Shown in pieces: positions 33,714-42,407 of a stretch of 64,000 nucleotides of DNA. The notes beneath the pieces are model-generated. The model saw only the letters and a program-made list of their open reading frames with translations. It did not search any database and was not told where the DNA came from. Numbering within the stretch: position 1 is the first letter of the stretch; every line of letters begins with the position of its first letter. A program made the translations under genes and the position numbers. The stretch is from Photobacterium lutimaris (GTDB taxonomy: Bacteria; Pseudomonadota; Gammaproteobacteria; Enterobacterales; Vibrionaceae). Where the stretch lies: assembly GCF_003025555.1 (NCBI RefSeq), contig NZ_PYMH01000007.1, positions 186,001-250,000 of the forward strand. The letters are read 5' to 3'.

Positions 33714-34517
33714 ATGAAACCTGTTCTAAAGATGTCTGTTTTGGCTGCAACAATCCTGCTAGCTGTAGGCTGCCAAGATGAGAAAGCAGCGGAAACAAAA
33801 CCGGCAGAGCCTGCAAAAGTAGAGCAGGTCGCAGCGGAAGCCGCACCGGCGACATTTGCTACTGAAGATGACAAAGCAGCTTATGCGATCGGTGCTTCAT
33901 TGGCCCAATACCTAGCGGCTAACCTAGACCAGCAGAAAGAGCTAGGTTTGGAACTGAGCCGTGAGCAAGTACTTGCCGGTGTGACTGACGTCTTTGCTGG
34001 CAATAGCCGCATGACAACGGAAGAGACACAGCAGGCGCTTCAGTCGCTGGATCAACGAGTGTCTGAAATGGCGCAGCAGCAAGCACAGGCAGAGGCAGAA
34101 AAGAACATTAAGGCAGGTGAAGATTACCGTGCTGAGTTCGAGCAGAAAGACGGTGTAGTTAAGACTGACTCAGGCCTGCTGTATCAAGTAGAGACGGCAG
34201 GTGAAGGTGATAAACCAGCAGCAACAGATACCGTTAAAGTACACTACAAAGGTATGCTAACGGACGGCACTGAATTCGATAGCTCTTACGCTCGTAACCA
34301 GCCTGCGACATTCCCGCTAAACCAAGTGATTTCTGGTTGGACTGAAGGCGTACAACTAATGCCTGTTGGTTCGAAGTTCACGTTCGTTATCCCGCCAGAG
34401 TTGGCTTACGGCTCTCAGGCAAACCCAAGCATTCCGGCTAACTCAACCCTAGTGTTTGAAGTCGAGCTACTGGATATCGTGAAAGCTGAACAGCCAATGG
34501 CTGAAGAAACGCAGTAA
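33714..34517 (+). CDS. fkpA: FKBP-type peptidyl-prolyl isomerase FkpA
   Basis: Periplasmic folding factor. 267 residues: signal sequence, Ala/Glu-rich linker, an N-terminal dimerisation helix domain (AYAIGASLAQYLAANL, EQVLAGVTDVFAG) and a C-terminal FKBP domain with VKVHYKGMLTDGTEFDSSYAR, GWTEGVQLMPVGSKF and PPELAYGSQ. The leader reads LLAVGC with Cys 20, a good lipobox, so this version may be a lipoprotein, unlike E. coli FkpA. ATG 33714 has ATGGAGAAATAC before it; the longer frame start is not conserved. Strong terminator follows. Confidence 0.95.
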   Translation: MKPVLKMSVLAATILLAVGCQDEKAAETKPAEPAKVEQVAAEAAPATFATEDDKAAYAIGASLAQYLAANLDQQKELGLELSREQVLAGVTDVFAGNSRMTTEETQQALQSLDQRVSEMAQQQAQAEAEKNIKAGEDYRAEFEQKDGVVKTDSGLLYQVETAGEGDKPAATDTVKVHYKGMLTDGTEFDSSYARNQPATFPLNQVISGWTEGVQLMPVGSKFTFVIPPELAYGSQANPSIPANSTLVFEVELLDIVKAEQPMAEETQ

Positions 34518-34552
34518 GTTTCTTCGTATTACGGCTATATCGGTCATTATTG

Positions 34553-34580
34553 AAAAAACCCAGCGAAAGCTGGGTTTTTT
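34553..34580 (+). terminator. Terminator after fkpA
   Basis: ACCCAGC and GCTGGGT pair around GAAA, with A-run before and six T after. Confidence 0.92.
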
Positions 34581-34701
34581 ATCATTAGAGTTGTATATGA
34601 CGTGAAAATGTTCAGGCTCTTGTCTGAAATCTGATAAACTTGCAAGCAAGATTTGAATATTTATCAATCACCGTGAAAGGTCCTTTCTCGGTGAGGCATA
34701 G

Positions 34702-34754
34702 CCCATTCTATTAATTTTTCCCATTTCTGTGGTAAAGAAGTTAAATAGAATGGG
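34702..34754 (+). promoter_or_regulatory. Hairpin enclosing the yheO start codon
   Basis: CCCATTCTATT (34702-34712) is the exact complement of AATAGAATGGG (34744-34754). The right arm includes the ATG at 34750 and the 31-base loop holds the AAAGAAG ribosome-site-like sequence and an in-frame GTG (34729). Such a stem could control translation of yheO. Confidence 0.6.
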
Positions 34755-35499
34755 TAACAGCAAGGAAGATAATCGCGTGGTATCTACTGAAAACTATGGC
34801 TCAGATGTGATGGTCGAGAGTGACTTGATTGAGCCGCGTGCTTTTAGCGAGCACGATTACATTATCCTACGTTCTTACGAGGCGGTCGTCGATGGTTTAG
34901 CGGCACTGATTGGCCCGTTCTGTGAAATCGTGCTGCACTCGCTGGCCGATCTCAATACCTCAGCCATCAAGATCGCCAATGGTGAGAATACCGGTCGTAA
35001 AGTCGGTTCGCCGATCACCGATCTTGCCCTGCGCATGCTGCGTGACATCGAAGGCTCAGAACGTAATTTCTCTCGGGCTTACTTCACTCGCGCCAAGGGT
35101 GGGGATTTGATGAAGTCGATCACCATCGCTATTCGCAATGGAGACAATGACATCATTGGCCTGCTGTGTATTAACGTCAATTTGGATGCGCCTTTCTCGC
35201 AGATCCTACAATCCTTTATGCCGACCGATGAAGCTAAGCAGGCAGCATCGAGCGTTAACTTCGCCAGTGATGTTGATGAACTGGTGGATCAGACCGTTGA
35301 GCGCACCATTGAAGAAATTAATGCCGACAAGAATGTCTCGAACAATGCCAAGAATCGTCAGATCGTGATGGAGCTGTACGACAAGGGGATTTTCGATATC
35401 AAAGATGCGATCAATCGGGTTGCCGATCGTCTCAATATCTCCAAGCACACGGTATACCTCTACATCCGCCAGCGTAAAACCGAGGATGGCGAAAAATGA
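34750..35499 (+). CDS. yheO: YheO-like PAS/helix-turn-helix regulator
   Basis: 249-residue cytoplasmic regulator of the YheO/DauR family: an N-terminal PAS-type domain (about 35-145, with IGPFCEIVLHSL and GSPITDLALRML) and a C-terminal HTH domain (MELYDKGIFDIKDA, LNISKHTVYLYIR). Relatives regulate D-amino-acid use or act on tus genes' neighbours; the ligand here is unknown. I give the ATG at 34750, but GTG 34729 is an alternative start seven codons upstream. Its stop overlaps tusD by 4 bases, so it is the first gene of yheO-tusDCB. Confidence 0.9.
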   Translation: MGNSKEDNRVVSTENYGSDVMVESDLIEPRAFSEHDYIILRSYEAVVDGLAALIGPFCEIVLHSLADLNTSAIKIANGENTGRKVGSPITDLALRMLRDIEGSERNFSRAYFTRAKGGDLMKSITIAIRNGDNDIIGLLCINVNLDAPFSQILQSFMPTDEAKQAASSVNFASDVDELVDQTVERTIEEINADKNVSNNAKNRQIVMELYDKGIFDIKDAINRVADRLNISKHTVYLYIRQRKTEDGEK

Positions 35500-35888
35500 G
35501 CCTGAACTATGTGCTGGTAGTGGAAGGACCGGCTTACGGGACCCAATCGGCACGTTCGGCTTATCAGTTTGCTCTGGCGCTGTTGGCGGAAGGGCACGGT
35601 TTGTCGCGGGTGTTTTTCTATCAAGACGGGGTCCATAACGGCTCCGCCTTAACCGCCCCGGCGTCCGACGAGTTTGATTTGGTGGCTGCTTGGCAGCAGT
35701 TGGCACAGGATCATGGCACAGAGCTGCAAACCTGCGTGGCTGCCGCCCTGCGTCGGGGGATCATCAGCCCTCAGGAAGCAGAGCAGAATCAGTTGACGGG
35801 CAGCAACCTTGCCGCCGGCTTTGAGCAAGCGGGCCTCGGCAGTCTGGCCGAAGCCATGTTGACCGCTGATCGCGTCATTCAATTTTAA
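35496..35888 (+). CDS. tusD: Sulfurtransferase subunit TusD
   Basis: Part of the TusBCD complex that relays sulfur from TusA to TusE for 2-thiouridine in the wobble position of tRNA. 130 residues of DsrE fold: LVVEGPAYGTQSARSAYQFALALL at the start region, FFYQDGVHNG, and the conserved active-site cysteine in LQTCVAAALRRG (about residue 78). Its start overlaps yheO. Confidence 0.94.
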   Translation: MSLNYVLVVEGPAYGTQSARSAYQFALALLAEGHGLSRVFFYQDGVHNGSALTAPASDEFDLVAAWQQLAQDHGTELQTCVAAALRRGIISPQEAEQNQLTGSNLAAGFEQAGLGSLAEAMLTADRVIQF

Positions 35889-35898
35889 CGGGATAGTC

Positions 35899-36255
35899 AT
35901 GACAACGTTAGGTTTTGTATTTCGCCACGCACCACATGGGATTGCTTCGGGTCGCGAGGGATTGGATGCCGTGTTGGCCACTTCGGCCTATAGTGAAGAT
36001 ATCTCGCTTTTCTTTCATGGTGATGGTGTTTACCAGTTGCTTGACGGGCAGCAGCCGCAGGGGATCCTGTCACGTGATTATATTGTGACGTTCAAGATGT
36101 TAGAACTCTATGATATCGAGCAGATTTATGTATGCCGCCAGTCACTGCAGACGCGCGGGCTAACTGTAGATGACTTGCTTATCGATGTGATTGAGTGCGA
36201 GCCGGCTGTATTCTCCGAACACCTCCATGCCTGCCAGCGCGTTTTGACATTCTAG
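35899..36255 (+). CDS. tusC: Sulfurtransferase subunit TusC
   Basis: 118 residues of DsrF/DsrE fold, second subunit of the TusBCD sulfur relay. Recognised by FRHAPHGIASGREGLDAVLA, SLFFHGDGVYQLL and the LELYDIEQIYVC stretch. TusC proteins lack the catalytic cysteine of TusD. It starts ten bases after tusD. Confidence 0.93.
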   Translation: MTTLGFVFRHAPHGIASGREGLDAVLATSAYSEDISLFFHGDGVYQLLDGQQPQGILSRDYIVTFKMLELYDIEQIYVCRQSLQTRGLTVDDLLIDVIECEPAVFSEHLHACQRVLTF

Positions 36256-36319
36256 GTTTTTCCATCTTAAGCACAATTAACAAAACCATATTCACACAGG
36301 CATAGTTTCGAGGCACAGT

Positions 36320-36613
36320 ATGCTGCATATTTTTACTCGCTCTCCATTCCAGTCTCAAGCCTTCAGCGACGCCGCTGCGATAATCAGCAAAAATGACTCG
36401 ATTTTACTGATCCAAGACGCAGTAATCGCTGCCACGGTAGAAAAAAGCCCAATTTTTCAGTTTCACGACGCTGGCGTAAAAATTTATTTACTGGCTGAGG
36501 ATATCGTTGCCAGAGGGCTGCAGGGCAAGCTCAGGGTTGATGTAAATGTTGTTGATTATAAAGGATTTGTTGGCTTGACTGTGGATAATGAAGCCCAGAT
36601 GAAGTGGGCTTAA
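36320..36613 (+). CDS. tusB: Sulfurtransferase subunit TusB
   Basis: 97 residues of the DsrH family, third subunit of TusBCD. MLHIFTRSPF start, ILLIQDAVIAA in the centre and VDYKGFVGLTV near the end. It is the last gene of the cluster; the str promoter begins 80 bases downstream. No terminator is visible between, so some read-through into rpsL is possible. Confidence 0.92.
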   Translation: MLHIFTRSPFQSQAFSDAAAIISKNDSILLIQDAVIAATVEKSPIFQFHDAGVKIYLLAEDIVARGLQGKLRVDVNVVDYKGFVGLTVDNEAQMKWA

Positions 36614-36693
36614 TAAGGGCTCTCAAACCTTGGAAAACCAGTGGATATTTGGTTGATTAAGAAATAATCATTTAATTGATCGCTGGTTACATC

Positions 36694-36722
36694 TTGACAC
36701 CCTTGGGTGCGATGCCTAAAAT
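36694..36722 (+). promoter_or_regulatory. Promoter of the str operon
   Basis: TTGACA (36694-36699), 17 bases, TAAAAT (36717-36722): a near-consensus sigma-70 promoter 70 bases before rpsL. A small hairpin (CCTCC/GGGAGG, 36730-36747) lies in the leader. Confidence 0.9.
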
Positions 36723-36791
36723 TTCGCGTCCTCCTGTTGTTGGGAGGCAGATTTTTCATCTTTACGAAAGTAATATTTCAGGAGCTATTTA

Positions 36792-37166
36792 ATGGCAACT
36801 ATTAACCAGTTGGTACGTAAGCCACGTGCTAAGCAAGTTGTAAAAAGCAACGTGCCTGCACTAGAAGCGTGCCCACAGAAGCGTGGTGTATGTACTCGTG
36901 TATACACTACTACTCCTAAGAAACCTAACTCAGCATTACGTAAAGTATGTCGTGTTCGTCTAACAAACGGTTTCGAAGTAACATCATACATCGGCGGTGA
37001 AGGTCACAACCTTCAGGAGCACTCAGTTGTTCTTATCCGTGGTGGTCGTGTTAAAGATTTGCCAGGTGTGCGTTACCACACCGTTCGTGGTGCACTTGAC
37101 TGTGCAGGCGTTAACGACCGTAAGAAAGGTCGTTCTAAGTACGGTGTGAAGCGTCCTAAGTCTTAA
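36792..37166 (+). CDS. rpsL: 30S ribosomal protein S12
   Basis: 124 residues; decoding-centre protein of the small subunit. Positions linked to streptomycin resistance are wild type: K43 in TPKKPNS and K88 in GGRVKDL, followed by D89, the residue methylthiolated by RimO. First gene of rpsL-rpsG-fusA-tufA. Ribosome site CAGGAG lies 8 bases upstream. Confidence 0.98.
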   Translation: MATINQLVRKPRAKQVVKSNVPALEACPQKRGVCTRVYTTTPKKPNSALRKVCRVRLTNGFEVTSYIGGEGHNLQEHSVVLIRGGRVKDLPGVRYHTVRGALDCAGVNDRKKGRSKYGVKRPKS

Positions 37167-37259
37167 TGGATTCCGTTAAGTAAGGCCAAACACTAAAATT
37201 ATTTAATTTTGAAGAAACTGTAAAGTTTTGGATAACCTGAAGACACAACGGAGATTTCC

Positions 37260-37730
37260 ATGCCACGTCGTCGCGTAATTGGTCAGCGTAAGATCCTTCC
37301 AGATCCAAAGTTCAAATCTGAGCTGCTGGCAAAATTCGTCAATATCCTAATGGTTGACGGTAAAAAATCTACTGCAGAAAAAATTGTTTACTCTGCACTA
37401 GAAACTATGGCTGAGCGTTCTGGTGAAGAACACCTAGCTGTATTCGAAAAAGCTCTTGAAAATGTACGTCCAGCGGTAGAAGTTAAATCTCGCCGTGTGG
37501 GTGGTTCAACTTACCAGGTGCCTGTAGAAGTACGTCCAGTACGTCGTAACGCACTAGCTATGCGTTGGTTGGTTGAAGCTGCGCGTAAGCGTGGTGAAAA
37601 ATCTATGGCTCAGCGTCTAGCAGGCGAAATGCTTGATGCGGCTGACAACAAAGGTTCTGCTGTTAAGAAACGTGAAGACGTTCACCGTATGGCAGACGCG
37701 AACAAAGCGTTCGCACATTACCGCTGGTAA
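37260..37730 (+). CDS. rpsG: 30S ribosomal protein S7
   Basis: 156 residues; primary 16S-binding protein of the small-subunit head. MPRRRVIGQRKILPDPKF start and HRMADANKAFAHYRW end as in E. coli K-type forms without the long tail. In E. coli S7 represses translation of the str mRNA from the rpsL-rpsG spacer; the 93-base spacer here leaves room for such a site. Confidence 0.98.
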   Translation: MPRRRVIGQRKILPDPKFKSELLAKFVNILMVDGKKSTAEKIVYSALETMAERSGEEHLAVFEKALENVRPAVEVKSRRVGGSTYQVPVEVRPVRRNALAMRWLVEAARKRGEKSMAQRLAGEMLDAADNKGSAVKKREDVHRMADANKAFAHYRW

Positions 37731-37751
37731 TCTAGCCGGTAATACAAATAG

Positions 37752-37778
37752 GGCGCGGCAAGCTTGGCTTGTCGCGCC
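37752..37778 (+). promoter_or_regulatory. Twelve-pair hairpin between rpsG and fusA
   Basis: GGCGCGGCAAGC pairs fully with GCTTGTCGCGCC (one G-U) around TTG. No T-run follows, so it is not an ordinary terminator; it may be a processing or attenuation structure that sets the fusA level. Confidence 0.7.
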
Positions 37779-37820
37779 TAAACCATACTCTAAGGACCCC
37801 CTTAGTAAGAGGATACTGCC

Positions 37821-39917
37821 GTGGCTCGTAAAACGCCTATCGAGCGCTACCGTAACATCGGTATTTGTGCTCACGTTGACGCCGGTAAAACAACAACTAC
37901 CGAGCGTATCCTGTTTTATACAGGCTTATCTCACAAAATTGGTGAGGTTCACGACGGCGCAGCTACCATGGATTGGATGGAGCAGGAGCAGGAGCGTGGT
38001 ATCACCATCACATCTGCTGCGACTACAACCTTCTGGCGTGGTATGGAAGCTCAGTTCCCAGAACACCGCGTAAACATCATTGATACCCCTGGACACGTTG
38101 ACTTTACTATCGAAGTAGAGCGTTCATTGCGTGTACTAGACGGTGCTGTTGTTGTTTTCTGTGGATCTTCGGGTGTTGAGCCTCAGTCTGAAACCGTTTG
38201 GCGTCAGGCTGATAAGTACGAAGTACCGCGTATGGTTTTCGTCAACAAGATGGATCGTGCTGGTGCTGACTTCCTTCGTGTTGTTGACCAGATCAAAAAC
38301 CGTCTTGGTGCGAATCCAGTGCCTATTCAATTGAATATTGGTGCTGAAGAAGAATTTAAAGGCGTTGTTGACCTTATCAAGATGAAGGCTATCAACTGGA
38401 GTGAATCTGATCAGGGTATGTCATTTACCTATGAAGAGATTCCAGCTGACATGGTTGAACTTGCTGAGGAATGGCGTCAGAACCTGGTTGAATCAGCGGC
38501 GGAAGCAACTGAAGAGCTGATGGACAAGTACCTTGAAGAAGGTGAACTGTCTGAAGCGGAAATCAAAGCCGGTCTTCGCCAGCGTACGCTAGCGAATGAG
38601 ATCGTGCTGGCAACCTGTGGTTCAGCATTTAAAAACAAAGGTGTTCAGGCTGTACTTGATGCAGTGATTGAATTCCTGCCTTCGCCAACGGAAGTGAAAG
38701 CTATCCGCGGTGAAGACGAAGACGGTAACGACGTTGAGCGCCATTCAAGCGATGACGAACCATTTTCAGCGCTAGCGTTCAAAATCGCAACCGACCCATT
38801 CGTTGGCACCTTGACCTTCATGCGTGTTTATTCTGGAGTTGTAAATACTGGCGACACCGTCTACAACTCTGTAAAAGAAAAACGCGAGCGTTTTGGACGT
38901 ATCGTACAGATGCATTCGAACAAACGTGAAGAAGTGAAAGAAATCCGTGCCGGTGATATCGCAGCGGCGATCGGCCTGAAGAATGTCACTACCGGTGACA
39001 CGCTATGTGACCAAAACCATAAAGTGGTTCTTGAGCGCATGGAATTCCCAGAGCCTGTTATCCAAATTGCTGTTGAGCCTCGTTCTCAGGCTGACCAAGA
39101 AAAAATGGGTATTGCGCTAGGTAAACTGGCGGCAGAAGATCCATCGTTCCGTGTCGAAACCGACGAGGAATCGGGTCAAACCTTGATTTCAGGTATGGGT
39201 GAACTTCACTTAGATATCATCGTAGATCGTATGAAGCGCGAATTCAGCGTTGAATGTAACGTTGGTAAACCTCAGGTGGCATACCGTGAAACTATCCGTG
39301 GTAAAACGGAAGTGGAAGGGAAATTTGTGCGCCAGTCAGGTGGTCGCGGCCAGTATGGTCACGTATGGCTGAAAATCGAACCATCGGAACCTGATGAAGG
39401 TTTCGTGTTCGTGGATGAAGTCGTTGGTGGTGTGGTACCGAAAGAGTACATTGGTGCTGTTTCAAAAGGTATCGAAGAGCAGATGAACAACGGTGTGCTT
39501 GCAGGCTATCCTGTAATGGATGTCAAAGCGACCTTGTTCGACGGTTCTTACCATGACGTTGACTCCAACGAAATGGCATTTAAGATTGCCGGCTCTATGG
39601 CTTTCAAGAAGGGTGCGCTAGAAGCTCAACCTGTTATTCTTGAGCCATTGATGAAGGTTGAAGTAACCACTCCGGAAGATTGGATGGGTGATGTTGTTGG
39701 TGACCTTAACCGTCGCCGCGGCATGATCGAAGGTATGGACGAAGGCCCTGCTGGCCTGAAAATTGTCCGTGCCAAAGTACCGCTTTCGGAAATGTTTGGT
39801 TACGCAACTGACCTGCGTTCAGCGACCCAGGGTCGTGCGTCATACTCAATGGAATTCAGCCAATACGCTGATGTTCCAAAGAATGTCGCCGATGCTATCA
39901 TCGCCGAGCGTGGTTAA
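37821..39917 (+). CDS. fusA: Elongation factor G
   Basis: Translocase GTPase, 698 residues. G1 AHVDAGKT (17-24), G2 in the ERGITITSAATT stretch, G3 DTPGHVDF and G4 NKMDRAGA, then domains II-V with the tip loop region GHVWLKIEP. It starts with GTG, with the AAGAGGATA ribosome site upstream. Third gene of str. Confidence 0.98.
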   Translation: MARKTPIERYRNIGICAHVDAGKTTTTERILFYTGLSHKIGEVHDGAATMDWMEQEQERGITITSAATTTFWRGMEAQFPEHRVNIIDTPGHVDFTIEVERSLRVLDGAVVVFCGSSGVEPQSETVWRQADKYEVPRMVFVNKMDRAGADFLRVVDQIKNRLGANPVPIQLNIGAEEEFKGVVDLIKMKAINWSESDQGMSFTYEEIPADMVELAEEWRQNLVESAAEATEELMDKYLEEGELSEAEIKAGLRQRTLANEIVLATCGSAFKNKGVQAVLDAVIEFLPSPTEVKAIRGEDEDGNDVERHSSDDEPFSALAFKIATDPFVGTLTFMRVYSGVVNTGDTVYNSVKEKRERFGRIVQMHSNKREEVKEIRAGDIAAAIGLKNVTTGDTLCDQNHKVVLERMEFPEPVIQIAVEPRSQADQEKMGIALGKLAAEDPSFRVETDEESGQTLISGMGELHLDIIVDRMKREFSVECNVGKPQVAYRETIRGKTEVEGKFVRQSGGRGQYGHVWLKIEPSEPDEGFVFVDEVVGGVVPKEYIGAVSKGIEEQMNNGVLAGYPVMDVKATLFDGSYHDVDSNEMAFKIAGSMAFKKGALEAQPVILEPLMKVEVTTPEDWMGDVVGDLNRRRGMIEGMDEGPAGLKIVRAKVPLSEMFGYATDLRSATQGRASYSMEFSQYADVPKNVADAIIAERG

Positions 39918-40026
39918 TCGCAAGATCTATATTGCGCCGATGGCTGTTGGCGCATAAAATAGCAACTTCTGGCACGTCCCATAATTTTGTCAATGGGGCG
40001 TATCACAACTAGGAAGGAACACGATC

Positions 40027-41211
40027 GTGTCTAAAGAAAAATTTGAACGCGTAAAACCGCACGTAAACGTTGGTACTATCGGCCACGTTGACCACGGTAA
40101 AACTACTCTAACTGCTGCTATCTGTACTACGCTTGCAAAAGTGTACGGTGGTCAAGCTAAAGACTTCGCATCTATCGATAACGCTCCAGAAGAGCGCGAG
40201 CGTGGTATCACAATCTCTACTTCTCACGTAGAGTACGATACTCCATCTCGTCACTACGCACACGTAGACTGCCCAGGACACGCCGATTACGTTAAAAACA
40301 TGATCACTGGTGCTGCTCAGATGGACGGTGGTATCCTAGTTGTTGCTGCAACTGATGGCCCTATGCCTCAGACTCGTGAGCACATCCTACTAGGCCGTCA
40401 GGTTGGTATCCCTTACATCATCGTGTTCATGAACAAGTGTGACATGGTTGATGACGAAGAGCTTCTAGAGCTAGTTGAGATGGAAGTTCGTGAACTTCTT
40501 TCTGAGTACGACTTCCCAGGTGATGACTGCCCAGTAATCATGGGTTCTGCTCTTGGCGCTCTAAACGGCGAGAAAGAGTGGGAAGACAAGATTGTTGAAC
40601 TAGCTGAAGCTCTAGATAACTACATCCCAGAGCCAGAGCGTGCAATCGATCTACCATTCATCCTTCCTATCGAAGATGTATTCTCAATCCAGGGCCGTGG
40701 TACTGTTGTAACTGGTCGTGTTGAGCAAGGTATCATCACTGTAGGTGACGAAGTAGAAATCATCGGTATCAAAGACACTACTACAACTACTTGTACTGGT
40801 GTTGAGATGTTCCGTAAGCTTCTTGACGAAGGCCGTGCTGGTGAGAACGTTGGTGTTCTTCTACGTGGTACTAAGCGTGACGAAGTTGAGCGTGGTCAGG
40901 TTCTTGCTAAGCCAGGTTCAATCACTCCACACACTACTTTCACTTCAGAAATCTATGTTCTTTCTAAAGATGAAGGCGGTCGTCACACTCCTTTCTTCAA
41001 AGGTTACCGTCCACAGTTCTACTTCCGTACAACTGACGTAACAGGTACTATCGAGCTACCTGAAGGCGTAGAAATGGTAATGCCTGGTGATAACATCTCT
41101 ATGACTGTTACTCTAATCGCACCTATCGCGATGGACGAAGGTCTACGTTTTGCTATCCGTGAAGGTGGCCGTACAGTTGGTGCTGGTGTTGTTGCAACTA
41201 TCGTTGCTTAA
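40027..41211 (+). CDS. tufA: Elongation factor Tu
   Basis: GTPase that delivers aminoacyl-tRNA; 394 residues. G1 GHVDHGKT (19-26), DCPGHADY and NKCDMVDD, and the kirromycin-region GEGGRTVGAGVV near the C-terminus. Start is GTG after AGGAAGGAA. Codon choice is the most biased in the window, as expected. A second tuf copy, usual in this group, is not in this window. Strong terminator follows. Confidence 0.98.
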   Translation: MSKEKFERVKPHVNVGTIGHVDHGKTTLTAAICTTLAKVYGGQAKDFASIDNAPEERERGITISTSHVEYDTPSRHYAHVDCPGHADYVKNMITGAAQMDGGILVVAATDGPMPQTREHILLGRQVGIPYIIVFMNKCDMVDDEELLELVEMEVRELLSEYDFPGDDCPVIMGSALGALNGEKEWEDKIVELAEALDNYIPEPERAIDLPFILPIEDVFSIQGRGTVVTGRVEQGIITVGDEVEIIGIKDTTTTTCTGVEMFRKLLDEGRAGENVGVLLRGTKRDEVERGQVLAKPGSITPHTTFTSEIYVLSKDEGGRHTPFFKGYRPQFYFRTTDVTGTIELPEGVEMVMPGDNISMTVTLIAPIAMDEGLRFAIREGGRTVGAGVVATIVA

Positions 41212-41236
41212 TAACGCTTAGTACACACTCTGTACT

Positions 41237-41263
41237 AAAAAAGGGAGCTTCGGCTCCCTTTTT
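41237..41263 (+). terminator. Terminator of the str operon
   Basis: GGGAGC and GCTCCC pair around a TTCG tetraloop, flanked by A6 and T5. Confidence 0.92.
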
Positions 41264-41390
41264 GTTTTCTACTCTCTGCCAAAACACACTCCTGCCTAAC
41301 TTTGCATCCCCCCCTGTCGTTATATTCTATAAAAGCATAAACACAGTATTCCTATTGATAATTGTTCTAACAGTTGCCATACTTGCGACT

Positions 41391-41409
41391 GGTAATGCAA
41401 ACCATTCTT
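41391..41409. promoter_or_regulatory. Probable Fur box before bfd
   Basis: GGTAATGCAAACCATTCTT matches the 19-base Fur consensus at 13 positions. An additional GATAATTGTT-type half-site lies at about 41357. Both lie 40-100 bases before bfd, an iron-responsive gene in E. coli. Confidence 0.55.
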
Positions 41410-41449
41410 GTTTATATTCTGTCCATTGTATTAAGATGATGGTAAGACG

Positions 41450-41638
41450 ATGTACATTTGCTTGTGCCACGGAATTTCCGATAAAAAAATCATGAAGCTT
41501 GCTGAGCAGTATGGGATCAGTACCATTCGCGGGATCCGCCAAGTGACTCCCCTTGGCTCTCAATGTGGAAAGTGTATCCGCCAGGCGAAGGAAGTGCTCG
41601 AGCAAGTCACGTTTATCCAGTATAAAAAAGCCAGCTAA
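41450..41638 (+). CDS. bfd: Bacterioferritin-associated ferredoxin
   Basis: 62-residue [2Fe-2S] protein that donates electrons to bacterioferritin to release stored iron under iron limitation. Cluster ligands C4, C6, C39 and C42 (MYICLCHG and SQCGKC). Followed by bfr after 81 bases as in E. coli. The adjacent Fur-like site fits iron-starvation induction. Confidence 0.96.
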   Translation: MYICLCHGISDKKIMKLAEQYGISTIRGIRQVTPLGSQCGKCIRQAKEVLEQVTFIQYKKAS

Positions 41639-41719
41639 CGGCGGCTGATCATATCGAGTCTTTTGACACTCCTCTAATCGGTTCTATGCTTATGTGAACT
41701 GACAGAGGAGTGTTTTGTA

Positions 41720-42196
41720 ATGAAAGCGGATCCGAAAATCATCCAACACCTCAACAAAGTCCTCGGCAACGAATTGGTCGCCATCAATCAGTATTTTCTC
41801 CATGCCCGTATGTACAAAGATTGGGGGTTGAAGCACCTTGCCGACAAGGAATACCACGAGTCGATAGACGAGATGAACCACGCGGATCATTTAATCGAAC
41901 GTATCCTGTTTCTCGAAGGGTTGCCCAACTTGCAAGATCTCGGCAAGCTCAATATCGGCGAAGATACTCAGGAGATGCTCGAGTGTGACTTGGCATTGGA
42001 GATGGCCGCTATTCCGGATCTGCGTGATGCCATTGCTTACTCAGAAGAGGTAAGGGATTATGTATCACGCGATTTGTTCCAAGATATCCTGGAAGATGAA
42101 GAAGAGCACGTCGACTGGCTGGAAACCCAGCTTGGATTGATTGAGAAAATGGGTATAGCCAATTACAACCAGGCCCAAATTGTCGATGAGGATTAG
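41720..42196 (+). CDS. bfr: Bacterioferritin
   Basis: 158-residue heme-containing ferritin subunit of the 24-mer iron store. Ferroxidase ligands lie in LGNELVAINQYF (E18), EYHESIDEMNHADH (E51, H54 region) and ILEDEEEHVDW; the heme ligand M52 is present. Close to E. coli Bfr throughout. Last gene before the S10 leader region. Confidence 0.97.
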   Translation: MKADPKIIQHLNKVLGNELVAINQYFLHARMYKDWGLKHLADKEYHESIDEMNHADHLIERILFLEGLPNLQDLGKLNIGEDTQEMLECDLALEMAAIPDLRDAIAYSEEVRDYVSRDLFQDILEDEEEHVDWLETQLGLIEKMGIANYNQAQIVDED

Positions 42197-42299
42197 GGTA
42201 GGGGAGTGATGGCGCTTGGCTATCGGCCATAGGCAAGTGGCATAACACGAAACAACGGTTTCAATTATTGTATTTTGGTGGGGGTGCCTATGATAATGC

Positions 42300-42326
42300 A
42301 TCGCCCATCGCCCATCGCCCATCGCC
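42300..42326. repeat. Nearly four tandem copies of ATCGCCC
   Basis: Three full units and six bases of a fourth, about 48 bases before the S10 promoter. Differs by one base per unit from the GCCTATC array at 23918 (common form GCCYATC). Confidence 0.93.
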
Positions 42327-42373
42327 GTCCAACAACACCTTAGCCTCACCTTTGTTTAATTTTCCGACAAGGG

Positions 42374-42401
42374 TTGCGTTCGAAACTGTGATCTGTATAA
42401 T
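42374..42401 (+). promoter_or_regulatory. Promoter of the S10 operon
   Basis: TTGCGT (42374-42379), 16 bases, TATAAT (42396-42401). It would start a leader of about 235 bases before rpsJ. Confidence 0.75.
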
Positions 42402-42407
42402 GCCCAC

